A stretch of DNA of 64,000 nucleotides from positions 3,224,001 through 3,288,000 of the forward strand of contig NC_057792.1 of the NCBI RefSeq assembly GCF_014905175.1, given 5' to 3'. A program made the position numbers and the translations under genes. Below are positions 11,601 to 25,045 of this stretch, piece by piece; the first letter of the stretch is position 1, and each line of letters begins with the position of its first letter. The stretch is from Aphidius gifuensis (lineage: Eukaryota > Arthropoda > Insecta > Hymenoptera > Braconidae). The notes beneath the pieces were generated by a model, which saw only the letters and a program-made list of their open reading frames with translations, was not told the origin of the DNA and did not search any database.

Positions 11601-14600
11601 TTATTTAAATAAATAATTAACCTGTTAAATGTTGACGAAATGTTGATGTCCATGTCCATTCTGGATTACCCAAATGTCTTGAAAAAAGACACTCTAGATG
11701 TAAAATACTACCTGGAAATATAGCAAGTGCACCTGATGGTGCAATTGCTGCTGATCCTCTTGGCAAACCAAACAATATTGTCGGTGGTACATTTTCTATA
11801 TAAAAAAAAAAAAAAAAACAATAGTTATAATTTCTTTATCAACAATATATTTAACAAATACAAAGAAAAAAATCCATAAAAAAATTATAAAACTTTGTGT
11901 TTTATATTTTTTTTTATTTCTTATTCAACTTTGTATTGATTTTAACTTTTTAAAATACAAAGTAACAGATTTTATATTTTATTTTTTCAAATTAAAATTC
12001 AATTTTATATATAATTCATAAAAAAAAAATTAACATTAATTTAAATTTGCTTATAATTAAAAAATAAAATTGTTCATTTGTTAAATTTTTTTTTTCGAAA
12101 CCTCAATAAATACCAGAGTCAACATAAATAACCCCAAGAATTTATACATTTTTTAATTAAAAAAAAATTGGATTAATATCTGAAGATTAATTTACCTAGA
12201 TAAAAAATATTATTTTTATTTTATTTACTGTTTTTGATGTCGAAATTTTTTTTTTTTTTTTTACTTTCTTTACCACTTAATCATAGAAATAATCGTCGGC
12301 AGTTGAACGCTCATAATACCCCCTGTGAATATATAGCAATTTTTTATTCTTTTCTTTGATAAAGATTTTTTTTTTACATTTTTTTTTGTGGCCTTGTACA
12401 AAGTGACGCCTTTTGTTCAACCTCACATACGCAATTTCATATGGTAGCAGCTGTTTTTTTACCCGTTTCTTTACCTCTTTGACCACTTGGTCCAAAAGCT
12501 ATTTCGCAATTCTTTTCATCCCTCAAACCCTTATTCTCATTTTTATTTATTTTTATTTAAAAAATACATAATTTTTTTTTTTTTTTTTTTTTTTTTGTCC
12601 CGTAAGCTTTTTCATCAACAATGTTAGCCAAAATGGGTTCAACTCTTTTTTACTTTATTCAACCCTCTAATATTATAGAAAAAAAAAAAAAAAATTTAGT
12701 GTTTAAGAAAAGAATTTTTAAAAAAGTAATACCAGTTTTTTTAGAAAAAAAAATTGATTTAAAATGTGTTTATTTTTTTTTTCCATTGAACAATCGTAAT
12801 ATTTATTGTATTTTATTTTTTTCAATAAAATATAACGATATATAAAACGTCGTTTATAAAATTTTTTGAAAAATTCAATATCAAATAAAAATTGATTGTT
12901 TTAAATAAATATGTTTTTTTTTTTTTTCGCTGCAACAATTGTGACATGCATTGTATGAGTGATTGTACTTGGAATGAGAATACAGTCTGTCGACAGAAAA
13001 ATAAAATCAGTAAAATATAAAAAAAGGAAAAAAAAAAAAACGGTATGTTTGAAAGATGCGAAAAGACTACGTGGCTAGAAAATAAATCCAAAGTGAGCTA
13101 GATCGTTCCCTTGCCAGGCATTCACCCACAATCCCTTAAGGAGGGTGTAAAAATCTGCTGTTCAAACTTTCTTCAATCCCATACTCTTTCAACTTTATCC
13201 CCCTCTTATCACCTAATTTTCATCAAAATTTTTTAACATAAAATTTAACGCCTCAAATCATGCATCAAAAATCCATTAAATTTCAAGAAAAAATCATAAA
13301 TATAAACCATCAACAATCCTCCTTCTTTCCAAAATTTTAAACAATAAAAAATTATTAAAATTGAAAAAAAAAATTAATTTAAATTTTTTAATGACAATAA
13401 AAAAAATTAATTTAAATTGAAAATTTTAATTAGTTTTCTATTGTTCTATAGAAAATTAAATCCTAAATAATAACAATGATAATTAACAAGTAAATGTAAA
13501 TTTTTCATTTGTGTAATTTAAATTTAAAAAAAAAAATATATATATTCCGTATGTAATGATAAAACTTACCGGTATAATTTGAAATTGATGTTGTTGGTGT
13601 GCATGAAGGTGTTGTACCTTTCCATAAACCATTTTGACATTGTAAAATATTATCACCAACAAGTTTATATCTGCCTAATTCACGACATCTCATCGTAACT
13701 CGTTCACCATGTTGAATTGTTATGTTATCTGTCTGTTTAAATCATGTTATTATTATATATATTTTCTGCTTTTTTAAATTTTTTTTAAATTAAAAACAAA
13801 ACTTTATAAACACCTGTGCTAATATATATACCAGGTGAATTAATTAATTTAAATTATTCATTTATTTAAAATATTTTACACGAGGATTTTATAATGATTA
13901 ATTATTATTTATTATTCTATTTTATTCAAGCTGTGTTAATTCATAAGCTTTTGACTCATTGACTTGTTAGTTTGATTTTTTTTTTTATTTTAAAATATCG
14001 AGATGATTGAATTCTAGTTCATCAACATGCAAGTGCTATTATTATTTACTCAATTTATTTTTTTTTAAATCTTAAATAGACAAATATTTTTTTATGATAA
14101 TTAGATTATTTATCTATTTAATTATTAAAAAATTCAATTAAAAAAATCATCTAAAATTTATAATTTTCTATGTTCATTTTTCAATTTTATATTTTTCATT
14201 AATTTTCCTCTTTTTTTTTTTAAATTATCTAGCACAGAGTCTATCTAATTTTCAATTTTTTTTTCTTAATAATAGCAAGGAAAATATTCTTTTTTATTAA
14301 TATCAATTTTTTGAAATTTATTTATTAACTTTTGAATAAAACATTGACTATTTTCATTCAACAATGTTATAGCTAATTGTTATTCTTTTAATCAACTTTT
14401 TATTTTATAATGTCGTTATTGTGATAAACAACAACCCCTTGTGTATATTTTTTTATTATTAATAAGACAATTGAATTTTAGTATTTATTTGAAAATCAAT
14501 AATATGATTATCTTTATTATTTCTATCTACTTCAATGCAATGTTGATGTCGGTTTCTATCTTCAATTTAATACATATGCATGAGAAAAGCACTCAAACTG

Positions 14601-15785
14601 ATCTGAATCACGTAACATCCCAGATAATGTCCATAAATTTTTTCCTTTTTTATTAATCCTATTTTACGATGAAAAAAAAAATCATATATTTTGATGAAGA
14701 AAATAAAAAAATTAATATCTTTTTCAAATAATTCTACATACAATATTTATCAATTTATTTTTCTCTATAAAAAACTAGTTTACATATTTTTTTTTTTCTA
14801 TATTCAAATATGTTTTTGTACTTACTTTTACTATTGTGATATTATTGTATGTAATTATGATCATGGGATGAAGATTTTTCAATGTACATTCACTTTGTGC
14901 TGATTTATCATCTAAATTAAATATAAAAAAAAAATATGTTTTATTTTTTTCTTCTGCTCTTCAATTTTTTCAAACGAAAAAAAAAAAAAAAGGATAATTA
15001 AAAAACTTTATTTCAATTCGTATTTTAAAATATATATAATTATGATGAAATAAATTTATATGTATTGAGAGGTAATGACAGTGGGTGTTAATGGAAACAG
15101 AATAAAGTTTCAATTGAATTTAGAACTAAAGTGAAATAGTGTACACAGTGTCTTGATAAACTTGGACAAGTAACTTTTGTGGTTTGTGTTGTGTTTTCTA
15201 TTTTAGTCTCAATGTCCTGTACTAATAATATATCTTTAATTAAAAATGTTATTTATATATTTAATCAAACATAAACACAATCCCAAAAAAAAAAATCATT
15301 TATAATTTGTTTGTTATATTAAAAATAGCAAATGAGACAATGAAATTTGAAATGATTTTATTTTTTAAACACGTGTTACACTATTAATTATTAATAATTA
15401 AAATAAACGAAATATTTTAAGACAATTATTAATGAAACAAACAGGATAATTAATAATTTTTTTAAAGAAACTTGTCATATTTTTTTGGAGTAATTTGATC
15501 AGCTGCTCTAGTCTATTTCCCTCGATAATTCAAGCATCAATAAACATCAAAAGGACAAATCCCTAATGCCATTGTTTGCGATAAAATTTGTTAAAAAAAA
15601 AAACATAAAACTCTAATGACTCGAAAAAAACTAAAGCCAAAAAAATAAATAAAATCGTGTATAAAAAATAAATACATTTTTAAAATTTTAATAAATATTT
15701 AATTACCTTTTGTTGCCAAGCATATTGTCAAATGAATAAATAAAAAAATCACAAAAAAACAAAAATTATTAATAATTATTTTCAT
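8616..15785 (-). CDS. hig: Hikaru genki-like synaptic cleft protein (Ig plus five CCP domains)
   Basis: Nine exons assemble in consistent phase to about 466 residues: 15785-15707, 14911-14826, 13732-13570, 11795-11622, 10428-10294, 9949-9806, 9385-9167, 9095-8898 and 8818-8616. Exon 1 is a classic signal peptide (MKIIINNF, hydrophobic core, then TICLA). Domain order is CCP1 (about 33-100), one Ig domain (about 112-210, with LHLECLF and DSGVYTC) and CCP2-CCP5 (about 214-462). Each CCP shows four cysteines and a conserved Trp, for example NGIWSGPPPPC in the last. This is the architecture of Drosophila Hikaru genki, a secreted matrix protein of cholinergic synaptic clefts. All internal introns after exon 3 are phase 1, as usual for shuffled extracellular domains. 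Compared with my recollection of the fly protein, the N-terminal region before CCP1 is short. Alternative 5' exons cannot be excluded. Confidence 0.88.
14130..14265 (+). repeat. Dispersed repeat pair (hig intron and hig upstream)
   Basis: The stretch with CATCTAAAATTTATAATTTTC and TTATCTAGCACAGAGTCTATCTAA matches 17605-17700 (CATCTCAAATTTTAGATGAA, CTATCTAGCGTAGAGACTC). A second shared word, TTCATCAACATGCAAGTG near 14025, matches TTCATCATCATGCAAGCAA near 17803. The two shared blocks occur in swapped order, so these are separate pieces of an older repeat. They have no coding capacity. Confidence 0.45.
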
Positions 15786-18244
15786 TTTTTTAACATTAAA
15801 ATTATATTTATTAATAATAATAATTATTCAACACAATCATATAAAAAATTTAACAAGTAAAAAAAACAAAAAAAAAAAAATCACGTTTTTTTATTTATCA
15901 CTTGTCTGTATGTGCGTTTATTTATTTATTTTTTTTTTTCACAATTTATTATTATTTTTATTATTGTGTTTTCAACACAGTATATTTGTTGGCTTTTTTT
16001 TTTTTAATTTTTTGATAAACAATTGTATGAACTACATGGTTTTGTTGTTGTTAATTGTTGTAATGATTTTATGTGTATTTTTTTTTTTTTTTTCTTTTTT
16101 TTTTCGAAAAGAAATCTTCTATTCACGTTCATGAATGTTGCGAAACTGGAGGGTTTAGTTGGATCCAACTTGTGTTCTCAACATCTACCACCCACTTCAT
16201 GGATATGAGCTTTTTTTTTTTATCTTATTTTAGTTTACACGACGCACCCCCAGTTTATTTTTGCGCAAGCGCTTTTATTCATCATTAAATTGTTCATCCC
16301 TACCTGCTATATGATAATAATCATTTTTAAAGTAAAAAGAAAAATTAAAAATTTCCAGACTCGTATGAATCACTATACTTACCCCTGTCATATATATACA
16401 ATTCTTTTTTTTTAAATACTCACAAGAGTGTGCAAAACAATTTGCAAAAGTGCTCTTTTCCTTCTTCACCTATTTTTATTTTTTTCATTTCTACTCCCAT
16501 TATTGTTATTAAACAAAAAACAAAAAAAAAAAAAAAAACTCTTCAGTGAATCCATTTTAATTGTCGAGTCGTAAGAATTCTTCATTTCTTTGTATCAAGA
16601 AATGAGATTGGAAAAAAAAAAAACGAACAAAACATAGTAGAACAAAAAGGAGAACAAAAAAAAAAAAATTTCAAGTAGAAAAAACCTTTGATGTCTGACC
16701 ACATTTATTTTTAAAAAATTTTTTTTTGTCATCTATTTTAATTATACTTTTGAAAAATATTAACACCAATGTTTAATAATTTATCTTTATTTTTTTTTTG
16801 TTCATTCATTTTACAAACACATACAATGAAAATCATAGAAAAAAAAAAATTCATAAAATAAATAATGTAAAAAAAAAAAAGAACATTGAAACAATCAATT
16901 TGCAATGACAATTACTGGCTTATTATAATTATTTTTTTTTTTTGTTTTTGTTTATACTACTCACATGTACGAGATGAAATTTTTTAATACTTTTTCTTTC
17001 ATAATTTTCTTTCATTTCGAAATCGTTTTTACTTAGATTTATCAGACTTTTGTAGAAAACATCTCGTTTTTTTTTTTTAATTAAATAAATAATATAGTAA
17101 CGAGGTGTTCGTTTTATTAATGGTAAATAATTAGTTAATACTAAAATGATTATTTTTAATTTACTATTTGACTGGATATTGTTTATCTGAGGAAGAAATT
17201 ATTTATGGCATTTTGATCGCTTATTAACTATTATTTGCGATAATTATTTTTAGGCTTTTTTTTAAATTATTACATTATTTTTGTTACATACGTATCTTTG
17301 TTTCTTTTTTTATTTTTAATTATTTAATATAGATATTTATTTATTACAATATTGTTTTGGCAATTTATTGGTAACCATTCGAGGGAGGCACATATATATA
17401 ATTCAGGAAAATTATAAATTATTATTTAATTTTTTATACTGTTATTTAGTTCGTAATTTATTATGATATTTGATATCAGGTATCAGGAAAAAGAATTACA
17501 CTTAATAACTATGTTTATTCTAATAAAAAAATAATAATTGTTCAAAGTAAACAAAAAATATTTTCTTTGTTTTAATTAATATTTAAAAAAAAAAAAAATT
17601 TGTCATCTCAAATTTTAGATGAATTTCTATTTTTCAATTTTGTTATTTTAATTAGATTTTTTTTCTAACAGCTATCTAGCGTAGAGACTCGACTAACTAA
17701 TTTCCATTTTTATTTATTTTTTTTCACATTTTAATTATTAATTGATTTAATTTTATTTTCATTTCACAATATCAAGAAAATTTTTTTTTTCTAATCTAAT
17801 TCATCATCATGCAAGCAATATTATTTACTTAATTTTTTTTTTTTTTATTTTTTTCAGTCTTATGGTTTATAATTTACAAATTAAATATTTTTAAAATTTT
17901 TTTTATTAGCGAAATTTTTTTTTTCTAAATTAAGTATATCAATTCGAGGTAGCTAAACGACGCGTGTTTCTTTTTTTTTTTTTTTTAATGAATAATCATT
18001 TGTTGGCTATACATAAGTATTTTTTGATTTTTATTTTTTTTAAATAATAAAAATTAAAATAATTGTAAAAAGTACTTTGATTATGCGTCGTTTACTGATT
18101 AAATAAAATTCAACCAGTATTTCATGTAAATAATTACTTTTTCAATTGTTTTTTTTTTTAAGATGAAAATATTTTCGTTTATTACTATCCATTTTTTTTT
18201 TTTTTATTTACTATCTTCTAAACAAAGTATTGGCTATTTTTTTT
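15786..18244. other. Upstream region of hig; no gene seen
   Basis: The stretch lies 5' of the hig start codon. It holds long T tracts, a mixed-composition segment at about 16125-16300 and the repeat pieces at 17605-17845. No splice-supported coding exon was found. The promoter or 5' untranslated exons of hig may lie here, but none could be placed. Confidence 0.45.
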
Positions 18245-18469
18245 CTATCGATACGGAACGGCATTCTTGTTATAATTAATTTTGTCTTCTATCTCATCTT
18301 TGAATTGATCTGAAACATGAAAAAATTAAATTAAAAATATTATCAGTATACAAATATTTCAATCAAAACTTACCCGGAATTTACTTATGGAATTTCTTGT
18401 AGATTCATTCTTCCAATTTTCAAAGATTTCATAAATAAATTTTAAATCTTCATTGTTGACTTTTATCAT
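18245..18469 (-). CDS. Possible small two-exon protein, 49 residues (doubtful)
   Basis: An ATG at 18469 opens a frame beginning MIKVNNEDLKFIYEIFENWK. It can be spliced from 18385 (donor GTAAAT) to 18309 and ends with a stop at 18245, giving 49 charged residues. A stronger donor (GTAAGT, a few bases downstream) would give an early stop, and no homologue is recognised. It lies just 3' of the large unrecognised gene and could equally be untranslated sequence. Confidence 0.22.
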
Positions 18470-18930
18470 TAAAATTCATAATTTTAATCTTCAAATGATG
18501 ACTATTCTTCTATGTTGTATCTATTTTAAATAAATCAAAAAAAAAAAAATCGTCGAATATTCTCATTGTAATTTATAAATTAATTATCTCTTTCTACATA
18601 TTTATTATTTACAAAATTTGTACAAGAATGGATTATACCACAGCCTGTCGAACGGTCAGGTTTTGTAATTTTTCAATAACTTTTTTCCTTTACTTTTCAT
18701 TAAACTTTACAATATTTTATTTCAAAATATCAATCAAGTAAAAAGCAATGATTAAATAAAGAAAAAAACTAGAAAAAAAAAAATAATTATAATTCAATTA
18801 GTCCTTAAATAGAAACAAAAAATATTAAATGTGTCCAAGACAAGTGGTATCCTCAATGATAACAATAAAAAAAAAAAAAGAAAAAAAAATATTAAATAAA
18901 AAATAAAATTAAATAAACAAATTCAATTAA

Positions 18931-21900
18931 TCATTGATTTGTTTTTTTTTTTTTACGTGTCATATTATTATCAGTGGACGGTTTCCACTCAGTTTCAATA
19001 TCATTATAGCAATAATTAACTTTAGGTACTTTTCTTTGTGAACTTCTTGTTTGTTTTTTTAAATTTTTCATTGGAGTTAATAATTGCTCTTTAACTTTCT
19101 TCGAAGGCCTCGATATTTGTCCATCATTACATCTTTTTTTACTATTATTATTTTTTTTATTATTAATTTTATTATCATTATTAATAAAACAATAATTATT
19201 ATCATTATTATAATTTCTTCTTATTATTTTTTTACTATTATTATCATTTTTATTATTATTTTGTAATGATGCTATTGATATCATTGGTTCACTTGTATAA
19301 TTATTATTTTCATTAATAATATTATTATAATTTTTATTACCAAAATTAAAACGTTTTTTAGGTGGTAAATGATAATTTAAATTATTTTTTATAATAATAT
19401 TATTATCATTTTCAATTTCTTTATCATTTGTAAATTTATATAATTTATTATTATTATTATTTAAATTACAATCATTTATTAATATTGTTTTTTTTTTATC
19501 TGTTGAATTGTACCAATTTTTGTTATTATCTGGTGATGTTGTTGTTGAATGTGGTAATGTTTGATCAAATAATTTTTCATTATTTTCATATTTATTATTA
19601 TGGCTATTAAAATAATTATCTGAATGATGATATAATGATGTTGATGTTGGATTATCCTCAACATGATCATTATATTCATTTTTAATATTATATTTTTTTG
19701 TTGTTGTCGTCGTCGTTGCTGTTGATGTTGATGATGATGATGATAATGTTGCTGTTGGTGTTCTTAATGATGATGCTTTAATATCATTTTCACAAATTGC
19801 ATGATCACTCAATGATAATAGATCATTTTTAGCTAACTTTTTATTATCATTTTGTATAGAATATTTTTTATCATACATATAGCTATTTTTTTCATCATTT
19901 AATTTAATTAATTCGTTGTCATTTTCAATGGCTTTATTGATAATATATAAATTACTATTTGGTGATTTTTGTAATAGAACAACTGTTTCACCATTTAATA
20001 TAACTTTATCATCTTGTTGATAATTATTATCATCATTATTATGATAAACTGTACTTGTACATTGATTAAATGTATCTTCAGATGATGTTACTTCAACATT
20101 TAATCCAATTCTATCAATATCATCATCTGGATATATTTTTGAAAATTCATTATCATTTATAATATATTGTTTATCAATTCTATTATCATAATTTATATTA
20201 TCAGAATAATTGCTATAATATATTGATGAACTATTTGAACAACTATCAGTTGAATTATCAATATTTAATTTTAATTTATTGTAATCTATGACATTAATTA
20301 TTTCTTGATGTTTATCATGTATTTGTGATGTTTCTAAATCAAGTACATGTTGTGATACACTTGCTAATAATGTTAAACCATCAGTATGATCATTAAATTC
20401 AACATCTTTAATTTTTAATGATGATAATTCATTATCATTATTTATTAATTTACTATTATCAAATTGATGATTCAAGTGTAATACTGTTTTACGTTTATGT
20501 TCATCAGTTGTATTTGTACTAACAGGTTCTTCAATTTTTTTATCTTTATCTTCTGTTATTTTTTCGTTAACTGATATTTCTTGTAATTTAATTGTTGATG
20601 TTGTCGTTGTGATATTATCAATATTTAATTGTAAATTATTGATATTTAATTTTTCATTTTTAGTGTTTAATAATTTATCATTATTAATTTTTTTTTCATC
20701 AATTGAATCAAGTTTTTTATTGATAATAATTGGTGATAAATTAACTTTTATTTTTTCATTATTATTATTATGATTTTTATTATCATAATTTATTGATTGA
20801 TACATTCCATCAAGCCATAAATTAAAATCATCATTAATTTGTTTTTTAACATTATCATCATTTATGTTAAATAATTTTATGTCATATGCTTCTTCAATTG
20901 TTGTAAAATCTTCATTGTTGAATTTAATATTTTTCATATCTTCATTGTTGTTTATTAAATTATTATTATTCTTTTTTTTTCCAATTTCTTTTAGCCATAA
21001 TAATTTTTTTTTCATTTGTTCTTTATCACGTATTATACGACCACTTGCCTTGTCACTTGTTAAATCAACTAATAATACTTGACCTGGTGGTAATACATGT
21101 TTTTTTTTACGTTGATTTATTATATTTTCATGTAATTTAGAGCTATTATTAGATATTAAATTATCAGGTAAATTTATATTATTATTATTCATTAAATTAT
21201 TATCTTCAAGCTGTTAAATAGTTCATAAAATTATAAAAAAAAGAAATCCATTATATTAAATTTAATTTGACAAAATTATCAAGTAAAAGTCAATAATTTA
21301 ATTTTTTTTTTAATTTCATTTTTACTTGTCAAATTTAATTTTATAACCGGTAATAATGATTTGATAAAATTATTATTATTATCGATTATTAAATTTACTA
21401 AATATTTTTAATTATCCTTGAAAAATGCTTAAAAATTATTATTTTTCATGGAAAATTATAATTAATATATAAAAATTTAAATGTTACCTTTGATGTATCC
21501 AATTTTTCAGATTGTTGTTTAGTTGTTAATATTTTCGTATGTTTAATAAAATTTTGACATGATTTTATAATATCAAAATTTAATGATAATAATATATTTG
21601 TTGTAATTAAATTATCATTTGGCACTTTTGGTAATACATTATCTTTAAGATCATCTGATAATGATATTGGATATATTGATAATGATGAATGTGCAAATTT
21701 GTTTATATTATTTTTTAATATTTGATCATTTGTTATTAATTTCCAAAATGAATAAATCAAAAAATATCGAACATACATTGTGCCCTTTGAGTCAATTTTT
21801 GGATTACTTGGTACTATTTTTAATATTTTACTGAAACAAGAAATATTTAATCAAGTCATAAATTTAAAAAGAGATAAAATAAAATTTAGCAAAATCAATA

Positions 21901-23446
21901 ATATCCATACGTGTTTTATGGTAATAATATTATTTTTTTTTTTTTAATGTTTTTACTTACGGTATGAGTAAACTCAATATGTGATGATAAGTCGAACTAA
22001 TAAATTGAATTTTTATAAGTGTATCCAACATGTGTTCCACTGAATTATCTAAAAAAATACAATAATAAAATTTCAACTAAATTTTAAATTAAATCATCGA
22101 AATGTTTATCAAATTAATAACAAATTTATCTGATTTTTAGATAAAAATTTCTACTTTAATTTAAACTTTAAATTTATTTCTATAATTGACGTTATTGCTC
22201 TTTTATTTTTTATTTCTATTGATAAAATATAATACCTAAATATATGTATAAATATTTTGTCAATCGGTCAGATATTTTTTCCATTTCTTCGATAGAAATT
22301 TTTGATACTTTTAGCTCCATGTCAATGTAGATCTCCAATAAATCAGACATTAGGTCCAAATAAGCTTTACGTTCACAATTCTAAAATAAAAGCATAAATA
22401 TCTATAAAAATAGATTCAACAAAAAATAAAATAAATCAAATAAATACAAACGAAACAAATAAAAGTAAAAAAAATAATTTTCATTAGTTTTTTTTTTCTT
22501 TGTTTTGTTATCATTTATATTTATTCTTTTTTTAATAAAGAATTTCTTTATTAATATGCAATTTAAATATTAATAAACATAATAAATAGAGTAATAAAAA
22601 ATAAAAAAATTACAAATTTACTTACGGCTTGCATCATTTTATAATAATAGAAAAAAAATTGTAAATTTTCGCTCATAAAATCCTTTATCTCTTCAACCCT
22701 CGATGGCTTTGTTTGACATTCGTTAACACTCGACCGTAAATTTCTGAAATTGGAAAAAGAGAATTTTATTATTTTTATTAACTATCAAACATGATCATAA
22801 AACACAAAGAAATTGTAATTTACTTTTTCAAATAAAAATAATATACACAAGTTATGTAAATTTTAAATTTTTTTTAAAATAAATTTTTCTTGAATTATTT
22901 AATTAAATCGACACTTGAAATGTGAAAAAATTAAGTACATTTAAATTCAAGAGGATCATACAAATTTAATTGGCTTGTTTGTGATAATTTTATTATTATT
23001 TTTTTGCATTTTTAAATTGTGAACAGAATTTTAATGAAATTACGGTTGGATGCTATCGATATTTTGCCATTCATATACTAAATTTTGTAGAGGTACTGAT
23101 TTTATATATATTTTTTTCGTGTTTATTTGGAATTAAATTGCATTATCAGAACTCTAAACAAACAACCAGCCAAACTATTTACCAAGTACAAATAATTTTA
23201 ATGGAATATTATCAAGTTTAAATTGATGAAATTGTAAATACAATTTTCAAAGTTATGATTAAAAAAATATATTTGAATTATAATTTACCTTGAGTAGTGT
23301 TCCATCACACTTATTAAACCTTTATCATTGCATTGATTAAATAAATTAATTTTATTTAATTTATTATCAATTAAATATTGATCATCCATGTTTATTATTA
23401 ATTTAATATTTTTTTCTTTAACATCATTTATTGGTTCAGAGTTCAT
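18931..23446 (-). CDS. Unrecognised Asn-rich, probably nuclear protein of about 1,043 residues
   Basis: Six exons join in frame: 23446-23289, 22743-22626, 22380-22236, 22048-21961, 21830-21488 and 21210-18931. Residues 1-280 are ordered, helical-looking and rich in aromatics and leucines (for example MSDLLEIYIDME, HMLDTLIKIQF, YFLIYSFWKLI). After a linker a compact, conserved-looking motif begins LPPGQVLLVDLTSDKASGR, followed by a basic helix ending LLWLKEIG. A short aromatic segment (FNLWLDGMYQSI) comes later. Most of the last exon is Asn/Asp/Lys/Ile/Ser/Thr-rich with Asn runs, reflecting the AT bias. The C-terminus is strongly basic (PSKKVKEQLL, TRSSQRKVPK, TRKKKKTNQ), suggesting nuclear localisation or nucleic-acid binding. 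I do not recognise the family and assign no function. A 5' untranslated exon probably lies near 24700-25040. Confidence 0.72.
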
Positions 23447-23464
23447 CTTGTTTATATTTTACCT

Positions 23465-24699
23465 AAAAATAAAATTAAATAAATAAATAAATAAATAATT
23501 AAATAATTTTAATATGAAAATAACAATTAATTAAATTGTCAATTTAATTTTTCATAAAATGCTTTTGTGGTCATGCATTTACAAAAAAAAAAAGAAAAAA
23601 GTTTTGAGCTTTTAATCACTGTATTTTATCAGCAACTTTTTGTACTATTTTTTTTTTTTTTATTGATAACGAGTCAACTTTGTTTTTTAACAAAAAAGGA
23701 AATTTGTAATTTACCTATCAAATATCGAGTACACTCTTGTGTTTGTAACTTTATCACAAAATTACATAATTGTGATAACAAAAATGATTAAAATGTATTT
23801 TTAAAATACGACTAAATAAATAATAAAAAAAATATAAACTGTTTTTTATTTTCATTCTATTTTAAAGAGGAATTTTGGATTTTTTTTTTTTCCTCTTTAA
23901 TTCTAATTTTTACTACCATTTTCTTTTCGTTTTCTGATCTATTCTTGGAAAGCAGGTGGCATGTGAATTTCCTGTTACAAGGACCCCTGTTTTTACTTTT
24001 CTTTTATGTAAAATTTTAGAAAAAAAAAAAAAAAAAAAAAAGACGGTTGGAAAATTGACTATAACATCATGCTGTATATTTTTTTTTTTTATTCATGCAT
24101 TTTTATTATTTTATTTATAAATTTTTATGTATAATAAAAATAATAATAAAAAAAAAAATTATTATAGCCACATCTATGATGAATTTTATTATTGAAAAAA
24201 ATAATAAATAACAAGTATATATTTATAAATTTTATGTATAAATAATTAATTGTTTATTTGATCCAATTATTTACTCCAAAAATAATTGTGGAGTATAGTT
24301 GGGCATAGATATATTGATTATTTTTTTTTTCGTCGGCAAGCGTCCAAAATAAAAATATGTACACAAAAAAAAAACCATGCTCCTAATTTTCTACCATGCA
24401 AATATATATAAATTTTAAATAAATAATAAATTTATTTAAACAATATAAAATAATAAATAAAAAATTATCTTATAAAACAACATCAACATAAATTTCTCTC
24501 CCAAAAAAAAAAGAAGAGAATTTCTCTGCTAAGTCACATAAATTTCACCCCCAAGTGGCGTGGCATTTATTTAAAATTAAAAAAAAAAAACGTAAAATAA
24601 ATAAATTTTTTAACTTAAAATTAATAAAATAAATAAACAAATTAAATTGTCAAAAAATAATGTCTAAGTTTTCAGTCGAAATAATAGAGAAGAACTTAC
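23465..24699 (-). other. Predicted 5' intron of the Asn-rich gene
   Basis: A/T-rich sequence with long homopolymers between the candidate untranslated exon and the first coding exon. No coding potential was seen on either strand. It includes a mixed-composition patch near 23930-23990. Confidence 0.35.
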
Positions 24700-25045
24700 C
24701 TTAAAAAATAATTTTTAAAAAATGATAATTACAATATTTCACAACTCTACTTATATAATCAAAAAATATTATAAATAAATTTATTTAAAAAAAAAAAAAT
24801 ACAATGTTTACATGACGATAAAGAATAAAAAGAATAAAAAATTATAAAAAACACACATTAACACAAAATTAAATAAAGTCCAGATAAAATCGTAATGAAA
24901 TAGTTGAAAAAAAAATTATAATTATCAATTAATTTGTTTAATAATTATATATATATAATTTAATTTATTAAAATATATTTTGTACTACCGTTTGTGCATC
25001 CATAAGTAAAATGTGCACGAGTCAACGGCCATATTGACACTGAGA
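24700..25045 (-). promoter_or_regulatory. Probable 5' untranslated exon and start region of the Asn-rich gene
   Basis: On the minus strand a good donor (AAG then GTAAGT) ends a possible exon at 24700. An acceptor (TTTTTAG) lies just upstream of the start codon at 23446. Near 25040 the minus strand reads TCTCAGTGTCAATATGG, containing the arthropod initiator TCAGT. The stretch between is non-coding. The model is inferred from splice signals only. Confidence 0.35.

Noticed and set aside
12277..12495. Lys-rich minus-strand frame in a hig intron
   Set aside because: It lies between the exons at 11795 and 13570 without compatible splice sites or domain similarity.
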